DNA of 64,000 nucleotides from JABAYQ01 sp018608925 (GTDB lineage: Bacteria; Bacteroidota; Bacteroidia; Flavobacteriales; UBA7312). Position 1 is the first letter of the stretch, and the number at the start of each line of letters is the position of its first letter. The position numbers were made by a program, and so were the translations under genes. This document shows, one piece after another, positions 1 to 8,463 of the stretch. The notes below the pieces were generated by a model, which ran no database searches, was not told where the DNA came from, and saw only the letters and a program-made list of their open reading frames with translations. The stretch lies in contig JASJHQ010000049.1 in assembly GCA_037625715.1 (NCBI GenBank), forward strand, positions 4,127 through 68,126, read 5' to 3'.

Positions 1-101
1 ATTATTTCTACTAAGGATACATCTAGTAATCCTAAGTTATTTAGTAAAAAAATCAATCCTATTAAAATTAATAAAATTCCTATAAATATTCCGTTTTTCA
101 T
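1..101 (-). CDS. LiaF-like transmembrane protein, N-terminal fragment
   Basis: Only the first 33 codons are in the window; the gene runs off the left edge. The ATG is at 101-99 and the peptide begins MKNGIFIGILLILIG, a short basic start followed by one hydrophobic span with an LLNNLGLL segment. This pattern is typical of the LiaF transmembrane domain/DUF5668 family, small membrane proteins often placed beside envelope-stress regulators. The gene is divergent from rnr, with about 104 bases shared as promoter region. Family assignment rests on one membrane span only, so it is tentative. Confidence 0.5.
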   Translation of the reverse strand, partial: MKNGIFIGILLILIGLIFLLNNLGLLDVSLVEI

Positions 102-205
102 AATCTAGTGGGTATGTCTATTATCTTATACTAATTAACAATATTATATTAAAAGCTATTAATTAGAAACGAATACTTAGCTTTATTTATTATTACATTC
201 GTATC

Positions 206-2326
206 ATGTCGAAGAAAAAGAAAAAACGCTCAATTAGTAAAGGGCCGTTAAAATCAGAATTATTAAGAGTTTTTCGTCAATCTCCTAAAAAATCTTTTAA
301 CTACAAACAATTAGCTAAAGCCATTACTCTAGGAAGTGATGAAAGCTATAGCTTAATAAATGTTACTCTTGCTGAGTTAGAAAAAGAAGAAAAATTAATA
401 GAGATTGGTAGAGGAAAATATAAATTCAGACCAATAAAAGAAGTTCCTTTAGAAGGAATTGTTGACGTTACAACAAGCGGAAATGCTTATGTAACCGTCG
501 AAAACTTTGAAGAAGATGTTTTTATTCATAAAAAACATGTTAAAAATGTAGTTACTGGTGACACTGTTGCTATATCTATATTTTCGAAATTTAAGAAAAA
601 TAAAAAAGAAGGTGAAATAATTGATGTTTTAGAACATCGAACAAAACGATTTGTTGGTATTGTAGAAATGGGTGAAAACTCTGCTTTCATAATTGTTCAA
701 AGTTTAAAGGTTCATTTTGATATATTTCTTCCTAAAAAAGAATGTAAGGATATAAAAGACGGTCAGAAAGTGGTTGTGGAAGTACAAGATTGGGGCGATG
801 GAAAAAATAGTCCTAGCGCTGTAGTTGTAGAAATTTTAGGATATCCAGGAGAGCATAATGTAGAAATACATTCGATTTTAGCCGAATATAATTTACCACA
901 TAATTTTGATCCTGAACTAGAGGATTACGCTAAATCTATTTCTTCCGAAATAAGTGAAGAGGAAATAAATAAAAGAAGAGATTTTAGAAAAATTACCACC
1001 TTTACCATTGATCCTCATGATGCTAAAGACTTTGATGATGCGTTATCTATCGAAGAAATTTCTAAAGATGTGTGGGAAATAGGAATCCATATTGCTGATG
1101 TGAGTCATTATATAAACGATAATGATAAAATAGACTTAGAAGCAAAAGAAAGAGCTACTTCTGTTTATTTGGTAGATAGAGTTGTTCCTATGCTTCCTGA
1201 AGTATTATCTAATCAATTGTGTTCTTTAAGAGCAAATGAAGAAAAATTATGTTTTTCTGCAGTATTTCAAATAAATAAAGAAGGTAAAATATCCAACGAA
1301 TGGTTTGGTAAAACAATTATTAATTCGGACCACCGATTTACTTACGAAGATGCTCAAGAAGTTATAGAAAACAAACAAGGAAAATATTCTTCTGAGTTAT
1401 CTATCATGAATAGTATAGCTAAAATATTAAGAGAAAAAAGAATGAAATCTGGTGCTTTCTCATTCGAAAGATCAGAAACAAAATTTAATATTGACAAAGA
1501 TGGAAACCCTCTATCTATCTATTTTAAAACAAGTAAAGAAGCTCATAAATTAATTGAAGAATTTATGTTGTTAGCTAATAGAAAAGTTGCAGAATTTATT
1601 GCTAAGAAAAATCTTACGTTTGTATACAGAATTCATGATTCTCCTGATCCTGAAAAATTACAGACATTTAATGTTCTTCTTAAAAAGTTTGGTTACCACA
1701 TACAAACCGAAAATAAAAACTCTATTTCTTCTTCTATGAATAGTCTTCTAAAAGAAGTGCAAGGGAAAGATGAATCTAATATGATTGAAACTTTAGCTAT
1801 ACGTACTATGGCTAAAGCGGTTTACACAACAGAAAATATAGGACATTACGGTTTAGCTTTTAACCATTATACTCACTTTACAAGCCCTATTAGAAGATAT
1901 CCTGACGTTATGGTACATCGTTTACTATTTCATTACTTAAACAAAGGCGCAGCTAGTAAATCAGCAACTATAGAGAACCAATGCAAGCACTCCTCAGAAA
2001 GAGAAATTATAGCATCTAAAGCAGAAAGAGCATCTATTAAATACATGCAAGCTAAATATATGTCTTCCAAAATTGGAGAAATATTTGACGGTATAGTTTC
2101 TGGTGTTACAGATTTCGGAATTTTTGTTGAAGTTAATAATACCGGTTGTGAAGGATTAATTAGAATGCGAGATATACCAGGAGACTTTTATACATTTAAA
2201 GAAGCAGATTATTGTGCTCAAGGTCATAACACTAAAAAAAGATATTACTTAGGAGATAAGCTTAGAGTTAAAATTAAGAACGTTAATTTAGAAAGAAAAG
2301 AAATAGATTTAGTTATTCTTATATAA
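206..2326 (+). CDS. rnr: Ribonuclease R
   Basis: A 706-residue 3'-5' exoribonuclease of the RNase II/RNB family that degrades structured RNA processively in the cytoplasm. A lysine-rich N-terminus and winged-helix-like region (about 1-80) precede cold-shock-type OB folds (about 80-215). The RNB catalytic domain carries the acidic motif DPHDAKDFDDAL at about 269-280, which supplies metal-binding aspartates. The SPIRRYPDVMVHRLL segment is the conserved late RNB motif, and an S1 RNA-binding domain (GIVSGVTDFGIFVEV) lies at about 620-700. The length matches RNase R of Bacteroidota. The ATG at 206 is the first in-frame start and begins the basic tail. No terminator is visible downstream. Confidence 0.96.
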   Translation: MSKKKKKRSISKGPLKSELLRVFRQSPKKSFNYKQLAKAITLGSDESYSLINVTLAELEKEEKLIEIGRGKYKFRPIKEVPLEGIVDVTTSGNAYVTVENFEEDVFIHKKHVKNVVTGDTVAISIFSKFKKNKKEGEIIDVLEHRTKRFVGIVEMGENSAFIIVQSLKVHFDIFLPKKECKDIKDGQKVVVEVQDWGDGKNSPSAVVVEILGYPGEHNVEIHSILAEYNLPHNFDPELEDYAKSISSEISEEEINKRRDFRKITTFTIDPHDAKDFDDALSIEEISKDVWEIGIHIADVSHYINDNDKIDLEAKERATSVYLVDRVVPMLPEVLSNQLCSLRANEEKLCFSAVFQINKEGKISNEWFGKTIINSDHRFTYEDAQEVIENKQGKYSSELSIMNSIAKILREKRMKSGAFSFERSETKFNIDKDGNPLSIYFKTSKEAHKLIEEFMLLANRKVAEFIAKKNLTFVYRIHDSPDPEKLQTFNVLLKKFGYHIQTENKNSISSSMNSLLKEVQGKDESNMIETLAIRTMAKAVYTTENIGHYGLAFNHYTHFTSPIRRYPDVMVHRLLFHYLNKGAASKSATIENQCKHSSEREIIASKAERASIKYMQAKYMSSKIGEIFDGIVSGVTDFGIFVEVNNTGCEGLIRMRDIPGDFYTFKEADYCAQGHNTKKRYYLGDKLRVKIKNVNLERKEIDLVILI

Positions 2327-2780
2327 TATATATTCTTTTAATTCTTAATTAAATATAATGATTATGATAGGCTGTTAACTCGGTTAATAACAATAAAGAT
2401 ATTTTATTGCTTATGTGTGTTACTAAACATTTATAACAATCAGTTAACAAAAAACTATTATTTAATTATTTGATAATCAATTAATTATATATTCAATTAA
2501 CAAAATTGACAATCTTGTTAATATAGATACTAACCACCAATTGCTTATAAATTTATAGTAGATTTTCTATTTAATTTGTTAGTTACCCTTTCATAAATTG
2601 TTATTTAGTTTTGTTTAAAATTGATTGTTATTTATATAATTTTTACAACCACAATAATTAGTTGAATAATCAACAATAACTTTTAAAAGTTACTAACCTC
2701 AATTAACAATTACATTATTATTTTTGTTAAGAATTGTAATCAGAGTAAGTTTATTTATAAACACCATATTTAATAAGGTA
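2327..2780. other. 454-base AT-rich intergenic region
   Basis: No coding frame is credible here. The stretch is strongly AT-rich and contains repeated TTAA-centred words: GTTAAC at 2374 and 2443, CAATTAAC at 2494 and 2700, TTGTTAAT at 2515. A short dyad GTTGA...TCAAC lies around 2662-2675. No TTATCCACA-type DnaA box was found on either strand. A TATTTTTG promoter box sits near its right end. It is the longest gene-free stretch of the window and may hold regulatory sequence for rpiB; its role is unknown. Confidence 0.6.
2719..2726 (+). promoter_or_regulatory. -7 promoter box upstream of rpiB
   Basis: TATTTTTG matches the Bacteroidota -7 consensus TAnnTTTG. It lies 54 bases before the rpiB ATG. 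No convincing TTG -33 element stands at the usual distance, so this is a motif match only. Confidence 0.4.
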
Positions 2781-3221
2781 ATGGACATAAAAAATATAGG
2801 AATAGCATGCGATCATGCTGGGTTTGAGTATAAAGAAGAAGTAGTTAAATACTTAACTAATAAAGGTTTAGAAGTTCAAGACTTTGGATGTTATAGCGAT
2901 GAAAGCGTTGATTATCCTGATTTAGCCCATCAATTATCAAAAAAAATTAACGATGGTGATTTAGAGTTAGGAATTCAGTTTTGTGGTTCTGGTAATGGTA
3001 TTAATATGTCAGCAAACAAACACCAAGGAGTTCGTTCTGCTTTATGCTGGCAAGAAGATATTGCTCAATTAGCTAGGTTACACAACAATGCTAATATTTG
3101 TACTATGCCTGCTCGTTTTATTTCTTTAGAAAAAGCATTAAAAATTATTGATATTTTTCTTGCTACAGAATTTGAAGGAGGAAGACACCAACGTAGAGTA
3201 GATAAAATAGCTGCTTGTTAA
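2781..3221 (+). CDS. rpiB: Ribose-5-phosphate isomerase B
   Basis: A 146-residue sugar-phosphate isomerase of the RpiB/LacAB family that interconverts ribose-5-phosphate and ribulose-5-phosphate in the pentose phosphate pathway. The N-terminus IGIACDHAGFEYK is the phosphate/substrate-binding signature. The segment GIQFCGSGNGINMSANK holds the active-site cysteine in the usual CGSGxG context, and HNNANICTMPARF completes the conserved set. The ATG at 2781 is preferred to an in-frame TTG at 2724 because it gives the standard family length and starts just before the first beta strand. The next gene follows closely, 11 bases after the stop. Confidence 0.95.
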   Translation: MDIKNIGIACDHAGFEYKEEVVKYLTNKGLEVQDFGCYSDESVDYPDLAHQLSKKINDGDLELGIQFCGSGNGINMSANKHQGVRSALCWQEDIAQLARLHNNANICTMPARFISLEKALKIIDIFLATEFEGGRHQRRVDKIAAC

Positions 3222-3232
3222 ATTATAAAAAA

Positions 3233-4273
3233 ATGAGAAAATTATCTTTATTATTTTTGTTAGTTCCCTTTGTTACTTTTTCACAAGTAATAAATATTAA
3301 CCAAGACAACACCAATTTAAAGTTTGCTAACTCTATTAATGTTGAGGACTTAAAAACCCACCTTTATACCTTAGCCAGCGACTCTATGCAAGGAAGAGAA
3401 ACGGGTACTATAGGCCAGCAAATGGCAGCAGAATATATTGCCAATCATTTTAGAAAACTGGGAATACCGCCTTATAAAAGAAAAACATATTACCAAGAAT
3501 TTACAGTTAAGTCAAAAAGACATTCTTGTAAATGCAGCACTTGTGATGCTGACGCTATAAGTAAAAGAAAAAACCCTTCCGAAATTAGTGGAGAAAATGT
3601 TCTAGGGTTTATTGAAGGAACAGATTTAAAAAAGGAAATTATCGTAATAACTGCTCATTACGATCACCTAGGAACTCACGATGGTGAAATTTTTAATGGC
3701 GCAGATGACGATGCTTCTGGTACGAGTGCAGCATTAGAAATTGCTCAAGCCTTTATGGACGCTAAAAATAGCGGACACGGCCCAAGAAGAAGTATTTTAA
3801 TAATGGCTGTTTCTGGAGAAGAAAAAGGATTATTAGGATCTAAATACTATACCGACAACCCTATTTATCCTTTAAAAAATACTATCACCAATTTAAATAT
3901 TGACATGATAGGACGAATAGACGAATTTCATGAAGACCCTAATTATGTTTATCTAATAGGTTCCGATAAATTAAGCGCCGATTTACATAATATTAGCGAA
4001 GAAGTAAACAATAAATATTATAATATAGAGCTAGATTATACCTTTAATTCAGAGGATGATCCTAATAGATATTATTACAGATCGGATCATTATAATTTTG
4101 CCAAGAACAACATTCCTGTTATATTTTATTTTAACGGAATTCATGCTGATTACCACCAACCATCCGATACCCCAGATAAAATTAATTACGAAAAGGTAGA
4201 AAAAATTACACGCCTTGTCTTTCTTACCGCTTGGGAATTAGCAAATAGAGACGAAAGGCCAAAATTGGATTAA
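3233..4273 (+). CDS. Secreted M28-family zinc peptidase
   Basis: A 346-residue exported metallopeptidase of family M28 (aminopeptidase type). The N-terminus is a signal peptide (MRKLSLLFLLVPFVTFSQ), so it acts in the periplasm or outside. Zinc and catalytic motifs are present: TAHYDHLG, NGADDDASGTSA, SGEEKGLLGS and a later YYYRSDHYNFA segment with the last His. An unusual short insert, CKCSTCDAD, lies between the N-terminal helix and the first zinc motif and might be a small metal-binding or disulfide loop. The ATG at 3233 is chosen over an upstream in-frame TTG because it starts the signal peptide. It converges on the minus-strand propeller gene, overlapping it by four bases. Confidence 0.9.
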   Translation: MRKLSLLFLLVPFVTFSQVININQDNTNLKFANSINVEDLKTHLYTLASDSMQGRETGTIGQQMAAEYIANHFRKLGIPPYKRKTYYQEFTVKSKRHSCKCSTCDADAISKRKNPSEISGENVLGFIEGTDLKKEIIVITAHYDHLGTHDGEIFNGADDDASGTSAALEIAQAFMDAKNSGHGPRRSILIMAVSGEEKGLLGSKYYTDNPIYPLKNTITNLNIDMIGRIDEFHEDPNYVYLIGSDKLSADLHNISEEVNNKYYNIELDYTFNSEDDPNRYYYRSDHYNFAKNNIPVIFYFNGIHADYHQPSDTPDKINYEKVEKITRLVFLTAWELANRDERPKLD

Positions 4274-5451
4274 TCAACTATTATTTTTTTTCGTATAGAA
4301 TTGTATACCACAATATAGACTCCACTCTTAAAAGAGTTCAATTCTACTTTTGAGGTGTTTTGTGAATAAACCCTCTGGCCTGTTATAGAGTACAAGTCAA
4401 TATTATGGTTCTCACTAAAGGTTAGGGTATTGTTTTCTTTTATAAACGCATTTTTTTCTAGCTCAGATATAGAAACTGACGTTCCCCATCTTACCAAGCC
4501 TTGTTCGGTGCCTATCCAATAATCAGTATTATCTTTCGCTAAACACAAAACATAGTCGCTCGGAAGGGGACTATTATTGCTATTGTATTTTTCTGTGTTA
4601 GGAATGCCGTTGTTGAAGTAAAATCTAAAAAACCCAGCTCCGTTTGATCCTACGAACAAAAACTGATCGTCGTCAAATAGCAAAGAGGTAAGGCTGTTAG
4701 ACGGCCACTGATTACTCTCGACTGTATTGTAGATTAGCCAACTATCGTTGCTTAAATGAGACACCAAGCCTCCATAAGGGGCTGCTAGCCATACGTTTTG
4801 GTTGTTGTCTATAGCAACGTCTATAGCGGTATTGTCGTTTATTCCACTATTAGAAGTATTACGCCAAATCATGCTATCGTTATACAAATAACCAAGACCT
4901 CCGTTTACTGTTCCCACAACTAAGGAGTCTCCCCTAACCGCCAAGGATCTTACGTTTATAAAAGAGTTTTCTAAGGAGGAGGTGTCGAGCACCAAAGAGA
5001 AGTCAGTATCGTATTTAAACAAACCATTTATAGTTGCTATATAGGCCTGGTTGTTTCTGTCAAAAACAACATCGTTTATCTGATTATTTAGTATGCTGTT
5101 TTGGTTGTTGTAGGTTGTCCAGCTATCTCCTTCTTTAATAGAGAGGCCGCTTAATGTACCTACCCATAAATTTCCGTTATCATCAAGACTTAAAGACCTT
5201 ACCTGAGGATTAGGCAGCTCAGCGGTAAACTCTTGCCACTCTCCACCATTTTTTAAATATAAGCCCCAGTTTGTGCCAACCCACAGCCCTTTGTCTTCAT
5301 CGACCAATAGGCAGTTGATCTGGTTCTCAATCATTATGGTGTTGTCTATGTTATAAACAGACCAGGTCATTTGCCCAAACAGGGCCCCTAGAGGCCCTGT
5401 TTGTAACAAAATCAATATGACTAAAAACTTATTTGATAATAATTTTTTCAA
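4270..5451 (-). CDS. T9SS-sorted beta-propeller protein
   Basis: A predicted secreted protein of about 393 residues. It has repeated two-component-regulator-type propeller blades (GLWVGTNWGLY, NLWVGTLSGLS, DYWIGTEQGLV) across most of its length. It ends in a T9SS type A sorting domain (IDLYSITGQRVYSQN ... SGVYIVVYNS). I place the start at a TTG at 5451, because the peptide after it (KKLLSNKFLVILILLQ) makes a clean signal peptide ending at ALFGQ. This start overlaps the upstream lysyl oxidase gene by 23 bases, implying translational coupling. A longer frame to 5517 would add a hydrophobic, non-signal-like extension. The function is unknown; the propeller is likely a binding platform at the cell surface. 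Confidence 0.75.
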   Translation of the reverse strand: MKKLLSNKFLVILILLQTGPLGALFGQMTWSVYNIDNTIMIENQINCLLVDEDKGLWVGTNWGLYLKNGGEWQEFTAELPNPQVRSLSLDDNGNLWVGTLSGLSIKEGDSWTTYNNQNSILNNQINDVVFDRNNQAYIATINGLFKYDTDFSLVLDTSSLENSFINVRSLAVRGDSLVVGTVNGGLGYLYNDSMIWRNTSNSGINDNTAIDVAIDNNQNVWLAAPYGGLVSHLSNDSWLIYNTVESNQWPSNSLTSLLFDDDQFLFVGSNGAGFFRFYFNNGIPNTEKYNSNNSPLPSDYVLCLAKDNTDYWIGTEQGLVRWGTSVSISELEKNAFIKENNTLTFSENHNIDLYSITGQRVYSQNTSKVELNSFKSGVYIVVYNSIRKKIIVD

Positions 5452-7573
5452 CCTTGTTTTGACCGTTAGAAGAAATTTGAATAGTATAAATACCAGCTGA
5501 TAAATCAGACCAGTCAAAAGTCTTGTTTAGTTCTTTATTTTTCCCTAGAGTTTCGGCAAATACAACCTCACCAATAATATTTACTAGCTCAACGTTAATA
5601 ACGCTTGCTTGCTTGAGGCTCATGTTTAAGTTTACCTTTCCTGTTGAAGGGTTTGGATAAACCTCTAGAGACAAAATGTTTTCGTTAATAGAAGAACAGT
5701 CTTCTACTGTTACTGGTACAGCAAGCATGTCACACTCTAGAGGATCGATCGCTACTGACCAGTTATAGAAGTAGTAGTACCAATCGGTTCCGTAAGGAGA
5801 GTTTTCTATAGAAAGCAATCCGTCTAATACGTATGGGTAGTTTAAGCCAGTTGCGTCTGTTCTTTTAAGCTGAGGGTTTCCTCCACCAAAGTTTGTTTCG
5901 TTAGTTGCTGTATCTGTTCCTAAGGTATATCCTTCGCCTGCAGTAATGTTAAAGTTTAGAGCTATGATGTGGGCATCATCTTCAGAAAAGCCAACGTCTT
6001 CTGTGTGTGAAGCAACTACGTTTCCGTCTCCATCCCACAACATTATTTTTCTTTCTCCTGGTTCGTTAGTATACACTTCAACGCTGGTTAGGGTAAAGTC
6101 GCTTAATGCGTCGAACATAACGTATCCGTTAGAATTTTCTCCTGTACTATAGTTGTTGTCTCCAGCGTGTGCTAGAGGAGCGGTGTTGTAAGAAGAAATG
6201 CTAGAAGACACATAATACATAGCGTCTGAAGTTAAGATAGGTGTTTGGAAAGATTCCCCTTGCCCTACCATATTATTATCGGCGTCGTACCAAGTAATGT
6301 CGTTATCAGAACTAGCGTAAAGATTTGCGACTTCGTTTCTACAAGAAGTTACAGGCTCTACATCTGGGTTGTTTATTCCGGCAAGGCTAATTGTTTCCGT
6401 GAAAGGACAGTCGTAAGAATCGTCTACCACTGTTACGGTGTAACTCCCTAGCTCAGTAACCTCAATAGAAGGTCCTGACATTCCGTTAGACCACTCTACA
6501 GAAGAGCCCATCGTAGTTTCTACAGATAACTCTATTACTTGTCCTTCACACAATAAGCCTTCTGCTGTAGAAGTAACTGTTGTAGGAGGTGTTCCTTGAG
6601 ATTGTTGGGTTAAGGTAATAGGGAACCAAGAATAGTTGTTGTCCATATTAGACTCTACCATTACTTGAGGAACTTCTAAAACGACAGCGTAGTCGCCATT
6701 ACAAGTTCCTAGTGGGATGTTTAAAAACATTCCGTCTAGGTGAGAACCGTATGTGTCGGTATAGCCCGAAGAGATACCTTGAGAAACAGGGCTACATCCG
6801 TAGCTTCCACCACCTAAACCGTAGTTAGGAAAGTCATCTTGAAACAACTCTGTTCCTTCTCCATAAGTAGTTTCAACATCCATACACCCGCCATTTTCGC
6901 AGCTTCCTAGATCCATTACACAAAAACCAACCTTTGCTCCTTCCCCTACAATTTCCCACCCTGTTGGGTTGTCCATATTGTTTGGGTCTGGTATTCTAAG
7001 AGACATAATAGTCCACTGGTCAAAGTGCATGTGCCCGTGTGTTGGGTGGTATTCCATTGTTCCTACCATTTTTTCGTAAAAGCTCATAGTACCATCAGCA
7101 TTTTTATGGTACACTCTTTGCCAAGAAATATGTTTAGGACTTGATCCGTCTGGGCAGTAAGTAGCTTCTTGCCATTCAGGGTCATATATTTGAAAAGTAT
7201 CGGCAACACCACTATCGAAGCAAATCATCCATCTGTATCCTTCTTCATTGGCGCCTCTTAGGTTAAGAGGTCCTGCACCGATGTTTGGTGTTTTAGCAGA
7301 AACACGAATACGTCCCATAGCTATAACATCATCGTCAATTTCGAACCAGTTTTCGTCATAGTTTATTTCTCCGTCTGTAATTCCTTCACCCGGAGGGTAT
7401 TCTTGAGAGCCGTTAATACCTGTTTCCCAAGAAACGGTAATATCTGGTAGTAAATCACAGTCCGTATCGTTTGAGTTTTCGCACTCACAATCGGTAGAGT
7501 TATTGATAGTACATTGAGCCCACCCTAGAATAGGAGTACACGCAATAAACATAAAGAGTAAAATTCTAGACAT
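5429..7573 (-). CDS. Lysyl oxidase family protein with T9SS sorting domain
   Basis: A 714-residue exported protein. A signal peptide (to about residue 20, ending GWAQ) is followed by a Cys-rich linker and a lysyl-oxidase-like domain (about 40-320). That domain has the copper-binding histidine cluster HPTHGHMHF at 176-184, a GAKVGFCVMD segment with Lys214, and SSGYTDTYGSHLDG with Tyr275. These align by eye with the Lys and Tyr that form the lysine tyrosylquinone cofactor in animal lysyl oxidases. The rest holds Ig/PKD-like regions and a C-terminal T9SS type A domain (YPNPSTGKVNLN ... LSAGIYTIQI). The family oxidises lysine side-chain amines to aldehydes using copper; substrate here is unknown. 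The ATG at 7573 starts the signal peptide. Confidence 0.85.
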   Translation of the reverse strand: MSRILLFMFIACTPILGWAQCTINNSTDCECENSNDTDCDLLPDITVSWETGINGSQEYPPGEGITDGEINYDENWFEIDDDVIAMGRIRVSAKTPNIGAGPLNLRGANEEGYRWMICFDSGVADTFQIYDPEWQEATYCPDGSSPKHISWQRVYHKNADGTMSFYEKMVGTMEYHPTHGHMHFDQWTIMSLRIPDPNNMDNPTGWEIVGEGAKVGFCVMDLGSCENGGCMDVETTYGEGTELFQDDFPNYGLGGGSYGCSPVSQGISSGYTDTYGSHLDGMFLNIPLGTCNGDYAVVLEVPQVMVESNMDNNYSWFPITLTQQSQGTPPTTVTSTAEGLLCEGQVIELSVETTMGSSVEWSNGMSGPSIEVTELGSYTVTVVDDSYDCPFTETISLAGINNPDVEPVTSCRNEVANLYASSDNDITWYDADNNMVGQGESFQTPILTSDAMYYVSSSISSYNTAPLAHAGDNNYSTGENSNGYVMFDALSDFTLTSVEVYTNEPGERKIMLWDGDGNVVASHTEDVGFSEDDAHIIALNFNITAGEGYTLGTDTATNETNFGGGNPQLKRTDATGLNYPYVLDGLLSIENSPYGTDWYYYFYNWSVAIDPLECDMLAVPVTVEDCSSINENILSLEVYPNPSTGKVNLNMSLKQASVINVELVNIIGEVVFAETLGKNKELNKTFDWSDLSAGIYTIQISSNGQNKVEKIIIK

Positions 7574-7609
7574 AATATTCACTTGATTAAATAATGTTAA
7601 AGATAAGTA

Positions 7610-7617
7610 CAAAGATA
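7610..7617 (-). promoter_or_regulatory. -7 promoter box for the lysyl oxidase unit
   Basis: TATCTTTG on the minus strand fits TAnnTTTG and lies 36 bases before the lysyl oxidase start. With the weak hairpin upstream it suggests this gene and the propeller gene form their own transcription unit. Confidence 0.45.
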
Positions 7618-7628
7618 CAAAGAAATAA

Positions 7629-7644
7629 TTCCCCCTTTTGGGAA
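7629..7644 (-). terminator. Weak hairpin after the haem-motif lipoprotein gene
   Basis: A five-pair stem (TTCCC/GGGAA) with a six-base loop is followed on the minus strand by a T-rich run. It sits between the lipoprotein stop and the lysyl oxidase promoter box. The stem is short, so termination strength is uncertain. Confidence 0.35.
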
Positions 7645-7671
7645 AAGAGAATTTCTTACTTGTTCAGACCC

Positions 7672-8454
7672 TTAATTGTTTGGGGCTCCCTGCTCTATCC
7701 ACTTTAAAACGGTATTGATTTCATACGAGTTTAGCGGCCCTCTATCGCTATTAGAGGTTGGCATCATAGGCTCGGTTTGTCCCGTTATTTGTTTGTACAA
7801 ATAGCTTTCTTGTGGCTGCAATACGTTTATGTACGCTTCTCCGTTTTGGTTGTAGCCGCTAAGCAGATCGTCATAAGCAACGTCTATTGGCATTAACTCT
7901 ACGGGGTATAAGGTTCCAGTGGAGTGGCACGGCATACACTTTCCGTTGCCGTCGTTGTAAAAAATAGGGACATAAATATCATTGTAAAAGCTAACTTTTT
8001 GTTCCAGATTGCTTACAATAATTTTATAATAAGTGGTATATGTTTTTAGGTAGTTTGTAACTATTTGTCGTTCTAAAACCATAATGCTGTCCGACTTTTC
8101 AGAAAGTCCGTATCTGCTAGTATCGCTTATGCCAAATAGTAAAACAGAGTCGTTGTTTAAAACGAAAGCACCACTATCGACTTCTAAGCTTACGTCCTGA
8201 TCACCTTCTACTAGGTAGTTTCTGACAAAACGATTGTCGTCATATCGAAGGGTTAGGGTGTCTGGCACCGAGCTCCCAAAATAAGTAGTTTGTTGGTTTA
8301 AAACATTTCCTAAGGTGTCCGACAAAGTATAAACCAAAGAGTCTTTTTTCCAGACCTCAGGGTAATATACGATAGGTTCTATTTCTATTATTCTGTCTTT
8401 AGAACAAGAAAAAAGAAGAAAAAAACAAAATATATAAATTAACTTTTTCATCAT
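7672..8454 (-). CDS. Lipoprotein with a single c-type haem motif
   Basis: A 260-residue predicted lipoprotein: the N-terminus ends in LLFSC with the lipid-accepting Cys at residue 17. The first 160 residues are beta-rich and unrecognised. Near the C-terminus a single CMPCH haem-attachment motif (173-177) is followed by a segment with MPTSNSDRGPLNSYEI and KWIEQGAPN, which resembles the cytochrome c-like modules of Bacteroidota/Planctomycetes surface proteins where a Met acts as distal ligand. The DUF5777 barrel gene lies 9 bases upstream and a periplasmic cytochrome before that, so the three probably act in one electron-transfer path. The partner and substrate are not known. Confidence 0.7.
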   Translation of the reverse strand: MMKKLIYIFCFFLLFSCSKDRIIEIEPIVYYPEVWKKDSLVYTLSDTLGNVLNQQTTYFGSSVPDTLTLRYDDNRFVRNYLVEGDQDVSLEVDSGAFVLNNDSVLLFGISDTSRYGLSEKSDSIMVLERQIVTNYLKTYTTYYKIIVSNLEQKVSFYNDIYVPIFYNDGNGKCMPCHSTGTLYPVELMPIDVAYDDLLSGYNQNGEAYINVLQPQESYLYKQITGQTEPMMPTSNSDRGPLNSYEINTVLKWIEQGAPNN

Positions 8455-8463
8455 TTTATAGGA

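Noticed and set aside
2327..2780. Replication origin
   Set aside because: AT-rich and repetitive, but no TTATCCACA-type boxes and no dnaA or related gene beside it.
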